DNA from: Gammaproteobacteria bacterium
GTDB lineage: Bacteria; Pseudomonadota; Gammaproteobacteria; SG8-11
Assembly: GCA_024641505.1 (NCBI GenBank)
Contig: JAHECY010000031.1
Coordinates: 1-42,211 of the forward strand
Reading direction: 5' to 3'
Length of the DNA stretch: 42,211 nt
Shown here: piece by piece, positions 1 through 7,504 of the stretch
Layout: each line of letters opens with the position of its first letter
How positions within the stretch are numbered: the first letter of the stretch is position 1
Made by a program: the position numbers and the translations under genes
Notes under the pieces: model-generated
The model's input: only the letters and a program-made list of their open reading frames with translations
The model's database searches: none
What the model was told of the DNA's origin: nothing

Positions 1-1
1 T

Positions 2-2032
2 CGCATGCTGGCCGCGGGTACAATCGCGCGCGTGGATGACGCCTATGAAGTGTTAATGCGGGGCATGCTGCAATTACCCGGCTATCTGGAACAGTTGTAC
101 CACGGTCAGCAGGACATACCGTTGGTATTGCTGCCGTTGCTGAATGATTTACGCGCGCTGCAGGATGCCGAACTGCTGACTGAAAGCGCTTTTTTTAATC
201 CAGATCTTTCCGTGTCGAGCCCTGACGCTCGGCAAGGTCCCGGCCAATCACCCTGGGATGCGCCGACCACCGGCCGAAAAATGCGTCCCGGCTATTTGGT
301 GGCGCTGCTGGGCTTCATTCGTAATGAGGATGTCGACCGCAATTTACAGACGCTGCAGAGCGTCATCAACAGGATGGAGCAGGCGAGTCTTTGCGCCAAG
401 CCGGCGCAGTTGTGGTGGATCGCGGACGGTATCGTGGCCTCGTTGTTTGACGGTGGCCTGGAGCCAACGGTCGCGGTCAAGATTCTTCTGGGTCGACTTG
501 ATCAGCAGATCAAGCGCGTCATTCGTGAAGGCGAAGAAAGTCTGGAAGCTATTCCGCCCAATGAACTGATCAAAAATCTGCTCTATTATGTCGCGCAGTC
601 CAATTCCCAGGCCCACAACGTGCAAGTGATTAAGCACGCATTCCATCTGGATGTGTCATTACCGGACGAGCATGTGCTGAATCGCGCTAAAGAGGACCTG
701 TACGGTTTTAATTCCAACTTGATCGGTAATATTTCCGAGCAGATTCGCGAGGAATTGTTTGCCATCAAGGACGCGCTGGATATCGCCATTCATTCCAAAA
801 ACGGCTCGACCGACGGCATGGAGCCGGTATTAGGGCACATGCACAACGTGGCCGACGCTTTGGGAATGTTGGGTCTGCCTAAATTCCGCAAATTGATCCA
901 TGAACATTCACAATTTCTGCGTCCCATCATCGAAAGCAAGGGTACGCTGGAAGACGACGATGTGATGCGCATCGCCGGCGCGATGCTGTATGTCGAATCC
1001 TCTCTGTATGACCTGTCAGCGCCCAATCTGGATACCGACCGGCCGGATGCCACACTGCCGGATGTTGAATACCGCCAGATGATCAAAGCGACGGTGGAAG
1101 AGATATTGAATGACTTCAAGATCATCAAGGATGCCATCAATCGATTCCATGACGCACCCGAAGATCATGACAATCTGAAATTACTGCTCCACAAAGTGCA
1201 TGGGATCAAGGGTACGGCGCAAATGCTGCGTTATCCCGACCAAGTGAATCTCATGAACGCGGTGGAATCCTATATCAGTAATGAATGGTCCAACGAGCAC
1301 CAGATTCCGGATCAATTCGCATTGGAACGACTGGCGGATGCCATCACGGGTATCGAATATTTCTTCGAAAGTATCGCGGAAAAGAGCGTGGCTCCCGAGC
1401 TTGGTTTACAAATCGCGGAACAAAGTCTGATTGCCTTGGGCTACCCACCGCGCAAGACCCTGGCTTCCCGGGTCGCCGCGAGCGTCGAGGCTCCGAAGCC
1501 GAAGCCTGCCCGCACATCATCGGCCGTGATTCGGGTAATTGACGGTAAAACCGGCAAGGAGACCTTGCACACCATTGGCGTTCCCGCCGTTGCCTCGCAG
1601 GTCGACGACAGTGAGCTGACAACGCAGTTTGTACAACCGGATGATGTCGATGATGAACTGGTGAAGGTATTCCTCAGTGAAGCCGAGGACGTCCTCAATA
1701 AAATCGAAAACGATATTGTCAGCTGGCAGCGCGATTCCGGTGACACCAAGCCGCTGCAAAAACTTATCCGTTCGTTTCATACTCTGAAGGGCGCGGGCCG
1801 GATTATCGGCGCCACATCTTTTGGTTTGTTGTCGTGGTCGATCGAAGAATTGCTGCGCAAGGTGGCGGAAGGGCCGGCGCGACCCACGGAGGAAATGTTC
1901 GTATTGCTCAAGCATGTCACTGATAGCTTGCGATATTTGACGGCGGAAATGCAAGGACAGGCCGCTGCTGAACCCGAAGCCGATATTCAGACATTGATTA
2001 CCACCGCACGGGAAATGCGTCTCGTCGTGTAA
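2..2032 (+). CDS. ChpA/FimL-like Hpt-domain protein, 5' partial
   Basis: This matches the N-terminal region of ChpA/PilL, the hybrid kinase of the type IV pilus chemosensory system. The reading frame is open to the window edge, so the start lies upstream. Two histidine phosphotransfer motifs are visible: HGIKG with the His codon at 1199-1201, and HTLKG with the His at 1778-1780. Both keep the phosphorylatable His and the following KG. The protein stops about 85 residues after the second Hpt. There is no P4 ATPase, P5/CheW or receiver domain here or in the following DNA, whereas ChpA continues for well over 1000 residues. FimL, a known short paralog of the ChpA N-terminus, is the best architectural parallel, but FimL is usually described as lacking the phospho-acceptor His. 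A role in relaying phosphate for pilus or cAMP control is inferred. Confidence 0.75.
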   Translation, partial: RMLAAGTIARVDDAYEVLMRGMLQLPGYLEQLYHGQQDIPLVLLPLLNDLRALQDAELLTESAFFNPDLSVSSPDARQGPGQSPWDAPTTGRKMRPGYLVALLGFIRNEDVDRNLQTLQSVINRMEQASLCAKPAQLWWIADGIVASLFDGGLEPTVAVKILLGRLDQQIKRVIREGEESLEAIPPNELIKNLLYYVAQSNSQAHNVQVIKHAFHLDVSLPDEHVLNRAKEDLYGFNSNLIGNISEQIREELFAIKDALDIAIHSKNGSTDGMEPVLGHMHNVADALGMLGLPKFRKLIHEHSQFLRPIIESKGTLEDDDVMRIAGAMLYVESSLYDLSAPNLDTDRPDATLPDVEYRQMIKATVEEILNDFKIIKDAINRFHDAPEDHDNLKLLLHKVHGIKGTAQMLRYPDQVNLMNAVESYISNEWSNEHQIPDQFALERLADAITGIEYFFESIAEKSVAPELGLQIAEQSLIALGYPPRKTLASRVAASVEAPKPKPARTSSAVIRVIDGKTGKETLHTIGVPAVASQVDDSELTTQFVQPDDVDDELVKVFLSEAEDVLNKIENDIVSWQRDSGDTKPLQKLIRSFHTLKGAGRIIGATSFGLLSWSIEELLRKVAEGPARPTEEMFVLLKHVTDSLRYLTAEMQGQAAAEPEADIQTLITTAREMRLVV

Positions 2033-2034
2033 GC

Positions 2035-2106
2035 CGGAAATTTCCGGTCTTCTGGTATGCGCAAACGCCGGATTTACGCCATGGCTGCGTGATTCGGCGT
2101 TTTGCG
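2035..2106. other. Intergenic inverted repeats
   Basis: Two structures follow the Hpt gene. CCGGAAATTTCCGG (2035-2048) is a perfect palindrome. A larger hairpin has arms CGCAAACGCCG (2060-2070) and CGGCGTTTTGCG (2095-2106), differing by one extra T. Neither has a long T run, so a factor-independent terminator is possible but not demonstrated. Confidence 0.4.
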
Positions 2107-2161
2107 TTATGATGCTGCGAAATCGCGCGTCGTCATCCAAAACCGTCGCTTGGGGAGCACC

Positions 2162-2560
2162 ATGACCATTATGTCCCGTCTCGTTTTAATATTCGTTATC
2201 GTGCTTGCCTGTGCCTGCGCGTCGGAACAACGACTGGAGGATCTGGACGCCACCCTCAATTTGTATCAAAACAAGTTCCGGTGGAGCAATTTTGATGAGT
2301 TGTTGCAGTTTCGAAGGCAGGCAAAATCCCTGGGTCTGGATGACTACAAGCGCCTGAGCGTTATTAGAATCACGTCCTACGAGGAAAAACAGCGCATTCT
2401 GACCGATGATATGTCGCAGGCGGAACAAATTGTCATGATCGGTTACTATGACAAGGAGAGCGGTACCGAACACCAGCTCCTGGACAAACAGCTCTGGAAA
2501 TATGACGAGGAAAATCAGTCCTGGTTTCTCGACAGTGAATTGCCGAAGTTTGCGCCTTGA
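2162..2560 (+). CDS. Small putative lipoprotein of unknown function
   Basis: The product is about 132 residues. The ATG at 2162 is chosen because GGGGAG lies just upstream; an ATG at 2171 is also possible. The N-terminus has a hydrophobic stretch ending in ACACAS, which looks like a signal peptide with a lipobox cysteine, so outer-membrane lipid anchoring is likely. The remainder is charged and polar, with an N-terminal segment that may be helical (residues about 25-60), then a probable compact fold ending in a Trp-rich part (KQLWKYDEENQSWFL). The family is not recognised. It is convergent with the nucleotidyltransferase gene, and the stops are only about 25 bp apart. Confidence 0.65.
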   Translation: MTIMSRLVLIFVIVLACACASEQRLEDLDATLNLYQNKFRWSNFDELLQFRRQAKSLGLDDYKRLSVIRITSYEEKQRILTDDMSQAEQIVMIGYYDKESGTEHQLLDKQLWKYDEENQSWFLDSELPKFAP

Positions 2561-2584
2561 CGGGGATCCGTATTCTAGCCGGCG

Positions 2585-3328
2585 CTATGCGCCGAAGCGC
2601 GCCCGCGCCCGCACCAGGTCTTCCGGTGTGCCAATATCGATATAGGGTTCCCGGTCCACCGGCACCGTCTGAATATCCAGGCCATGCGCCAGGGCGGCCT
2701 GCAGCACATGACCGATGTGAACATCATGGGGAGTTGCGCCATCTGCCGTGAGGCGCCGCAGGTGGGCATGCATAAAGTCTGTAAACGCCGGCCCCCAGGC
2801 GGCGATGCCCCAGGTAAGCGACAAGTCCGTGGCACCGGGCTTGATCACTAATTGCCGCAAACGATGGTGCATGTCGACTTCCACCATATCCATCTTGTCG
2901 GGGCGATCCGCGGGAAACAGCCCCAGGACCACGTCACAATGGATTCGGCTGAGCGCTGCCAGCACCTTTTGGAAGGCGTCGGTGGCGGTGAACAATATAT
3001 CCGGAAAGCCCAGCACCACGGTGGCATCTTTGACCCAGGCATACGCCTGGTCCACGGAAAAGGGTGGGCCATAGGTATAGCGTGCGATCGTATAACTCAG
3101 GTTCATACCATATTTGCCGCCATCGGCGAGATACGCGGGGATGTCCCACTTGCCGGCGCGCAATACCAGCAGGGCGTCCCGGATTCCGGCGTGATGCAAT
3201 TTTTCCAACAAGTGCTGGGTGACGGGTTTGTTGCCGATACTCAGCAGTTCCTTGCTGCCCGTCAGGGGCCCCAGGCGAGTTGCCTGACCCGCGGCGGGGA
3301 TGACGGCAACGGTTCTGGAGGGAGTCAT
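2585..3328 (-). CDS. Sugar-phosphate nucleotidyltransferase (RmlA/GalU-like)
   Basis: The 247-residue protein has the NTP-transferase fold. Its N-terminus AAGQATRLGPLTGSKELL fits the nucleotide-binding loop plus catalytic Lys of glucose-1-phosphate nucleotidylyltransferases. GFPDILF (around residue 107) is in the place of the metal-binding Asp motif, and the segment around WGIAAWGP matches the sugar-binding strand. Enzymes of this fold activate sugar-1-phosphates for glycan synthesis; the specific nucleotide and sugar cannot be read here. It lies downstream of iscU on the same strand but beyond a strong terminator, so it probably has its own promoter. An SDR sugar epimerase sits at 34 kb, but the two are not clustered. 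Confidence 0.75.
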   Translation of the reverse strand: MTPSRTVAVIPAAGQATRLGPLTGSKELLSIGNKPVTQHLLEKLHHAGIRDALLVLRAGKWDIPAYLADGGKYGMNLSYTIARYTYGPPFSVDQAYAWVKDATVVLGFPDILFTATDAFQKVLAALSRIHCDVVLGLFPADRPDKMDMVEVDMHHRLRQLVIKPGATDLSLTWGIAAWGPAFTDFMHAHLRRLTADGATPHDVHIGHVLQAALAHGLDIQTVPVDREPYIDIGTPEDLVRARARFGA

Positions 3329-3354
3329 CCGGTGCGCACGCCTGGTTCAAGACA

Positions 3355-3386
3355 CAAAAAAGCCCGCATGCGCGAGCATGCGGGCT
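3355..3386 (-). terminator. Rho-independent terminator of iscR-iscU
   Basis: A 10-bp perfect stem, AGCCCGCATG paired with CATGCGGGCT, encloses a 6-base loop. On the minus strand it is followed by a run of T (the A run at 3355-3361 on plus). It lies just after the iscU stop and before the nucleotidyltransferase start. Confidence 0.9.
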
Positions 3387-3401
3387 TGGTATTTATTAAT
3401 A

Positions 3402-3806
3402 TCAACCTTCCGCAACTTTGCTTTTAGGTTGCTGTTTAGTCATGTAGTCATCGATAGCGGCGTTGATCGCATCTTCTGCAAGTACTGAACAGTGGATCTT
3501 CACGGGCGGCAGCGCAAGTTCGGTCGCGATATCCGTATTCTTGATCTGTTTGGCTTCCGCAAGGGTTTTTCCCTTTACCCACTCGGTAAGTAATGAGCTG
3601 GACGCTATCGCCGAACCACAGCCATATGTCTTAAACCGCGCTTCCTCGATAACTCCTAGCTCATTAACTTTGATTTGCAGCTTCATTACATCGCCGCAGG
3701 CAGGTGCGCCGACCATTCCGGTACCCACGGAATCATCACCTTTGTCGAATGATCCCACATTTCTTGGGTTTTCGTAGTGGTCAAGCACCTTGTCACTGTA
3801 AGCCAT
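3402..3806 (-). CDS. iscU: Iron-sulfur cluster assembly scaffold IscU
   Basis: The 134-residue protein is a near-canonical IscU, the scaffold on which Fe-S clusters are assembled before transfer by the HscA/HscB chaperones. The three cluster ligands are present: Cys37 (APACGD), Cys63 (YGCGSA) and Cys106 (KIHCS). Asp39 and the chaperone-recognition motif LPPVK (99-103) are also intact. It follows iscR on the same strand with a 26-bp gap, which suggests one transcript. The usual iscS between iscR and iscU is absent, and iscA, hscBA and fdx do not follow. The desulfurase must therefore be encoded elsewhere. Confidence 0.96.
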   Translation of the reverse strand: MAYSDKVLDHYENPRNVGSFDKGDDSVGTGMVGAPACGDVMKLQIKVNELGVIEEARFKTYGCGSAIASSSLLTEWVKGKTLAEAKQIKNTDIATELALPPVKIHCSVLAEDAINAAIDDYMTKQQPKSKVAEG

Positions 3807-3832
3807 TTTCGTCCAATCTCCGTAAATTACAT

Positions 3833-4303
3833 TCAGGCTATATTACTCGCAGCGATCTTAAAATTCGACCCCGGAGTCTTATTGGTAGAGATAAATTCGC
3901 GCGCTTTTTCTGACATGACGAATTCGGATAATTTGATTTCACCAAGATAACTGCACAGACGATCGCTTAATTCGTCCCACATTTCCGTGATCAATTCATG
4001 TGTTTGCGTACTTTCAGAAGCGGGTTTTTTGGTCCGCAACTTGTCTTCCACGGCATTGACGATTTCGGCAATGGAGATTTCGTTGGGGGGTTTTGCCAGG
4101 TGATAGCCACCGCCGGGGCCCCGAAAACCCTTGACCAGACCGCTCTTGCGCAGACGGGCGAACAGTTGTTCGAGATAGGAAATCGAGATGCCTTGTTCTT
4201 CAGAAATATCAGCGAGAGTCACTGGACGAACGTTCTGTTTCAGCGCGACTTCCATCATGGCTGTAATGGCATATCGACCTTTAGTTGAAATTTTCATGCT
4301 CAA
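3833..4303 (-). CDS. iscR: IscR-like Rrf2 regulator lacking Fe-S ligands
   Basis: The protein has 156 residues. The winged-helix N-terminus is highly conserved (ISTKGRYAITAM, ISISYLEQLFARLRK, RGPGGGYHLAK), and the C-terminal WDELSDRL also matches IscR. In E. coli IscR the cluster is held by Cys92, Cys98, Cys104 and His107. By alignment on the flanking motifs these positions are Thr91, Glu97, Glu103 and Thr106 here, and the only Cys is 117. The protein should therefore behave like apo-IscR, which binds type-2 sites without a cluster. Whether it senses anything is unknown. Its position upstream of iscU supports a role in controlling this operon. The ATG is preceded by GGGAGATTGAGC. Confidence 0.88.
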   Translation of the reverse strand: MSMKISTKGRYAITAMMEVALKQNVRPVTLADISEEQGISISYLEQLFARLRKSGLVKGFRGPGGGYHLAKPPNEISIAEIVNAVEDKLRTKKPASESTQTHELITEMWDELSDRLCSYLGEIKLSEFVMSEKAREFISTNKTPGSNFKIAASNIA

Positions 4304-4682
4304 TCTCCCAATTTAAATTTGCGTATCGGCACTGTGGGAAAAAGTCTTAGTGCATTGATCGGAAATAGTATAGTCGTCAAAATGTCAAATCAACAAATTT
4401 TCGAGGTCATCTTACAGCATTGAAAAATTACGCCTCAACATCACCACTGATTTTACATCAATTTCTATGTTTTTTAACTACCTGAGTGAAATTCGAGGAA
4501 TTGGCCAATATCTCGATAGGCTATTGTTTTAAAAGGAAATATAGAATAATTGTGGTATATGTACACAAAATATTTGTGTGATCTTAGTCACATTTTTTCC
4601 ATTTTAAATGCGGCTAAATAGGATTTTGCACTTAGTGACATGCCATTTTTAGCCATTCAGACGCATAGGTTGACGGACGTTA
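4304..4682. other. AT-rich divergent intergenic region
   Basis: This 379-bp gap separates divergent iscR and the lipoprotein gene at 4683. It is much more AT-rich than its surroundings. It contains a candidate iscR promoter on the minus strand (TATACT, 4367-4372 on plus), a palindrome at 4563-4579 and a perfect CRP-type site at 4577-4592. I see no coding sequence or RNA gene. Confidence 0.6.
4563..4592 (+). promoter_or_regulatory. CRP/Vfr-type operator with overlapping palindrome
   Basis: TGTGATCTTAGTCACA (4577-4592) is an exact match to the CRP consensus TGTGA-N6-TCACA and is flanked by T-rich DNA as in strong sites. A second palindrome, ACACAAAATATTTGTGT (4563-4579), overlaps its left edge. 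A possible -10 (CTAAATA, around 4614-4620) would place the transcription start near 4627, about 42 bp from the site centre. That is the spacing of a class II CRP promoter. The promoter is inferred; the palindromes are seen directly. Confidence 0.6.
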
Positions 4683-5216
4683 GTGAACAAAATAACCGTT
4701 TTATTCGAATTATGCTTTTTAAGTCTTGTTGCAAGTTGCAGTCATTCGTCAAAACATATAAATCCAACAGATCCTGACGCAGTTGTCGTCACCCATACAC
4801 TTTCGTTAAAGCAGGTCATGCGATCAGATCCGACCTGGAGTTCGCTTGCGAATCAATTAGCTGACACATCATGTGCTTTGGTGCGGCAATTAACGAACAC
4901 AAACAATATCGTAATTTATGTCGAGCGGGCAGCAGCGCATCATGACACAGCGTATGCATTTCGATCCTTATTGTTAGCGCGCATCGCGCAACGGGGGTTC
5001 AGTATCGCGGTGGTGCCGGGAAATGTGGCGCACATTGCTTACCAGGTGCAGCCGATGAGGCACAGTGAGGGGGGCGCCGTGGACCAGACCGTCAGTGCGG
5101 GCCCGGATCATCGTTACCGCATACAGGTCACAGCACGGTTTCATGAACAGATCGTGGTTGCCAGTCTGTACCCTGATTCGGCGTCATTGGACGGCAATTT
5201 GCAGAAACTGTTGTAG
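4683..5216 (+). CDS. Putative lipoprotein, function unknown
   Basis: The gene has a GTG start with GGA about 9 bases upstream and encodes 177 residues. The N-terminus is a hydrophobic segment ending LVASCSHSS, a good lipobox with Cys at residue 19. The mature part has a segment (VIYVERAAAHHDTAYAFRSLL) followed by a region with alternating pattern, suggesting a small alpha/beta domain. I do not recognise the family. It is convergent with the TPR gene, and the stops are 5 bp apart. The CRP-type site upstream suggests cAMP control. Confidence 0.6.
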   Translation: MNKITVLFELCFLSLVASCSHSSKHINPTDPDAVVVTHTLSLKQVMRSDPTWSSLANQLADTSCALVRQLTNTNNIVIYVERAAAHHDTAYAFRSLLLARIAQRGFSIAVVPGNVAHIAYQVQPMRHSEGGAVDQTVSAGPDHRYRIQVTARFHEQIVVASLYPDSASLDGNLQKLL

Positions 5217-5221
5217 TGTCT

Positions 5222-6670
5222 TTACTGAGGTTCGTGGCCGGCCTGGTCAAGGATCTGGGCCATCTGGAAACGTGCCTGTTTCAGATTTTCGCCCAAAATA
5301 TTTTTTTGCTGCGTCAGGTATTCGATAGTGATCTGTTGCACAAAAGCTTTGCTGGTGCCCAATAATTTCGCGATCTTTGTTTGTTGAGTCACGATCCGGT
5401 TCATGTAGGATTCGCGAAAAGTGATCGACATGCCGCTGTACTTCTCCATGGCGGTGGTCCATTCCTGCAACTGATTTGCCAGGTAACGCAGGTCGCGGTA
5501 ATCCTTATATGCTTCCTGGAACTGGTGCGTGGCGAAGAAATCCACGAGGTAGGATTGGGCGGGGATCTCCGGCAGTGCGGTCATCTCGCCAAACCAGCCG
5601 GCTTCGCTCAAGGGCGCATTGTCGAGCACACGATCAAGGAGCATGCCGTCCTTGACGGACTCGATGATGGAGTCGATGCGGCGCAACTCGGTTTTCATGA
5701 TGACGCTTGATTTCTCGTATTGATCCAGCGCCTGATTTACCGCCGTGAGTTTGTTGTAGGCATAACCACTGGCCAGATAGCCTTCGAGTACCGCAGGATC
5801 GGACACGCTGTATTTCAACAGCTCACCCCACGCCACCAGCGCGGATTTATAGTTGTCCGCGGCGGCGTAGCTCCAGCCCATGCCCAGCAACGCCTTGGGC
5901 GCCAGAGGGCTTTCGAGCCGGATTTGCAGCAATGGCTTTTTTGCTTCGTTGGGTTCATTGTTTCGCAGATAATAACTGCCCAGGGCAAGATTGGCCTGTT
6001 CGACCAATGCGATGATCGCCGGGTCCAGGGATTGTATCTGGGCAACCTGGCGCAGGGCCCGGATGCCGTCCTCGGAATTACCGGTGCGCAGCAATAAAAT
6101 TCCCAGATTGTAGCGCGCGAACAGCGCTCGGGCGCTGTCACCCTCGACCTTGCGTAATACGCGCGCCGCTTCTTCAAACTTGTCTTCCTGGCTCAACAAC
6201 TCCGCTTGCAAGGCCAGGTTATCGTTTTCCAGGTCGCCATTCAGGGCGCCTCGGACCTGCTGGATCGAGGTGCGCGCCTTCGCCAGGTTGCCCTGCTGGA
6301 AATAGTATTTAGACAGATAAAACCAAAGCCGATTCTGCAGCTCGGAACCGACGCCGCGGTCCGAAAGGTCAAGCAGCACGTCCTGGGCGCGATCCGGCAT
6401 GCCATAGCCCAGATAGAGGGTGCTCAGCAGCAGGTTACCGATATCCTTTTCCGCCCCGAGATCGATATAGTTGCGATTGGTTACCAGCCTGACAATGCCG
6501 GAAAAATAGCTTTGATCATAAAGATCATATAGCGTTTCACGGATACGGGGGTCTTTGATGCGACCCCAGTCGAGATCGAAATCCTCGGTCGCCTGGGCCG
6601 GGCACTGCGCCAGGAAGATAAGCAACCCGGCCAGCAGGGTGTGTGTCTTGCTAGGCATACGCGCGGCCAT
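5222..6670 (-). CDS. Exported tetratricopeptide-repeat protein
   Basis: The protein has about 482 residues with a signal peptide (LLAGLLIFLAQCPAQATEDF). TPR-like helical repeats extend from about residue 90 to 320 (for example NRLWFYLSKYYFQQGNLAKA and LFARYNLGILLLRTGNSEDG), followed by a long helical C-terminus likely to be coiled coil. The start at 6670 is chosen because the upstream gene ends in TAATG, sharing one base with this ATG, and GAGGA lies 9 bases before it; an ATG at 6679 sits directly on that ribosome site. The stop-start overlap implies translational coupling. A periplasmic or outer-membrane-associated scaffold is likely, but its partner system is not visible. Confidence 0.75.
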   Translation of the reverse strand: MAARMPSKTHTLLAGLLIFLAQCPAQATEDFDLDWGRIKDPRIRETLYDLYDQSYFSGIVRLVTNRNYIDLGAEKDIGNLLLSTLYLGYGMPDRAQDVLLDLSDRGVGSELQNRLWFYLSKYYFQQGNLAKARTSIQQVRGALNGDLENDNLALQAELLSQEDKFEEAARVLRKVEGDSARALFARYNLGILLLRTGNSEDGIRALRQVAQIQSLDPAIIALVEQANLALGSYYLRNNEPNEAKKPLLQIRLESPLAPKALLGMGWSYAAADNYKSALVAWGELLKYSVSDPAVLEGYLASGYAYNKLTAVNQALDQYEKSSVIMKTELRRIDSIIESVKDGMLLDRVLDNAPLSEAGWFGEMTALPEIPAQSYLVDFFATHQFQEAYKDYRDLRYLANQLQEWTTAMEKYSGMSITFRESYMNRIVTQQTKIAKLLGTSKAFVQQITIEYLTQQKNILGENLKQARFQMAQILDQAGHEPQ

Positions 6671-7203
6671 TATTGCCATTCCTCGATTTTGAATTCGGGT
6701 ACATACTTCTGACGATAATTCACGACCTTGAGCTCGATGGTCTTGGGGGTGTCGGTTTTGTGCACCACAAACGAGATATTGCTGCGATGTTCCTTGCCTT
6801 TGCCCACCTGACCAATGAGTGCCGCCTTCAGGGTGTAGTCACCGCTTGGCAGGTTCTTTACATAGATGCGCCGAATGCCACCGGCAGTGAGTGCATTGAG
6901 GGTTTTCTCGTTGAATTCCCGGCGCGCCGCGAAACGTCCGTTCAATTCCAGGTCTACCGCCTGCAATTGAAAGCCTTCATCAACGTCCAGGGAGAGATAC
7001 ACGATCAATGGATTGCCGGAAATGGAAAGGATGCCGGAATCCAGTAAAGCCAGGTCGTCAGCCAGCGACAACACTTCCATCTTCATGGTCTGGATGTCCG
7101 CATCCAGTTTTGTGGCATCGATTCTGTCTACCGCTTGTGCGTTTACCAGGAGTCCTAACCAACCTAAACAGACCACTAACCATTTAGCAGGTGCGCGGAT
7201 CAT
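6670..7203 (-). CDS. Conserved exported protein, partner of the TPR gene
   Basis: The 177-residue product has a signal peptide (WLVVCLGWLGLLVNAQA). The mature N-terminus is a short coiled-coil-like helix (IQTMKMEVLSLADDLALLD). The rest is predominantly beta-strand, with an immunoglobulin-like look (IVYLSLDVDEGFQLQAVDLELNG, then GDYTLKAALIG). AGGGAGAAAATG gives a very strong ribosome site for the start at 7203. The stop overlaps the start of the TPR gene, so the two proteins are probably made in fixed ratio and act together in the periplasm. I recognise no catalytic motif and assign no function. Confidence 0.7.
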   Translation of the reverse strand: MIRAPAKWLVVCLGWLGLLVNAQAVDRIDATKLDADIQTMKMEVLSLADDLALLDSGILSISGNPLIVYLSLDVDEGFQLQAVDLELNGRFAARREFNEKTLNALTAGGIRRIYVKNLPSGDYTLKAALIGQVGKGKEHRSNISFVVHKTDTPKTIELKVVNYRQKYVPEFKIEEWQ

Positions 7204-7504
7204 TTTCTCCCTCAGTATGTTGATTGCCGCGGGTAACCGTAGTTCGGCGTGCTGGCATTTAAGGCTCCCATTATGCAGATATTCCGCTCTTTATCCAGCA
7301 ATTTATCCTTAGGTCCGGGGTTACAGTCTTGAATTATAAAGTTTTTAAATTCACGCATAGATAAAGTCCCTTATTCCCGTTGGGTTCTCCGGTGCCGGGA
7401 TATCAGCCCCGCGACAATATTTGCAGGTACTTTCATCGGGGGGCACTGCAACTTCAAAGTAAATGGGGTAGTATGCCGCGTTTGACCTGACAAGGGCCTG
7501 ACCG
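7204..7504. other. Divergent intergenic region, 301 bp
   Basis: The region lies between the exported-protein gene (minus) and the ZIP transporter gene (plus). A weak plus-strand promoter can be drawn (CTGCAA, 17 bp, TAGTAT ending near 7476). No Zur-like palindrome, RNA gene or repeat was found. Confidence 0.35.
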
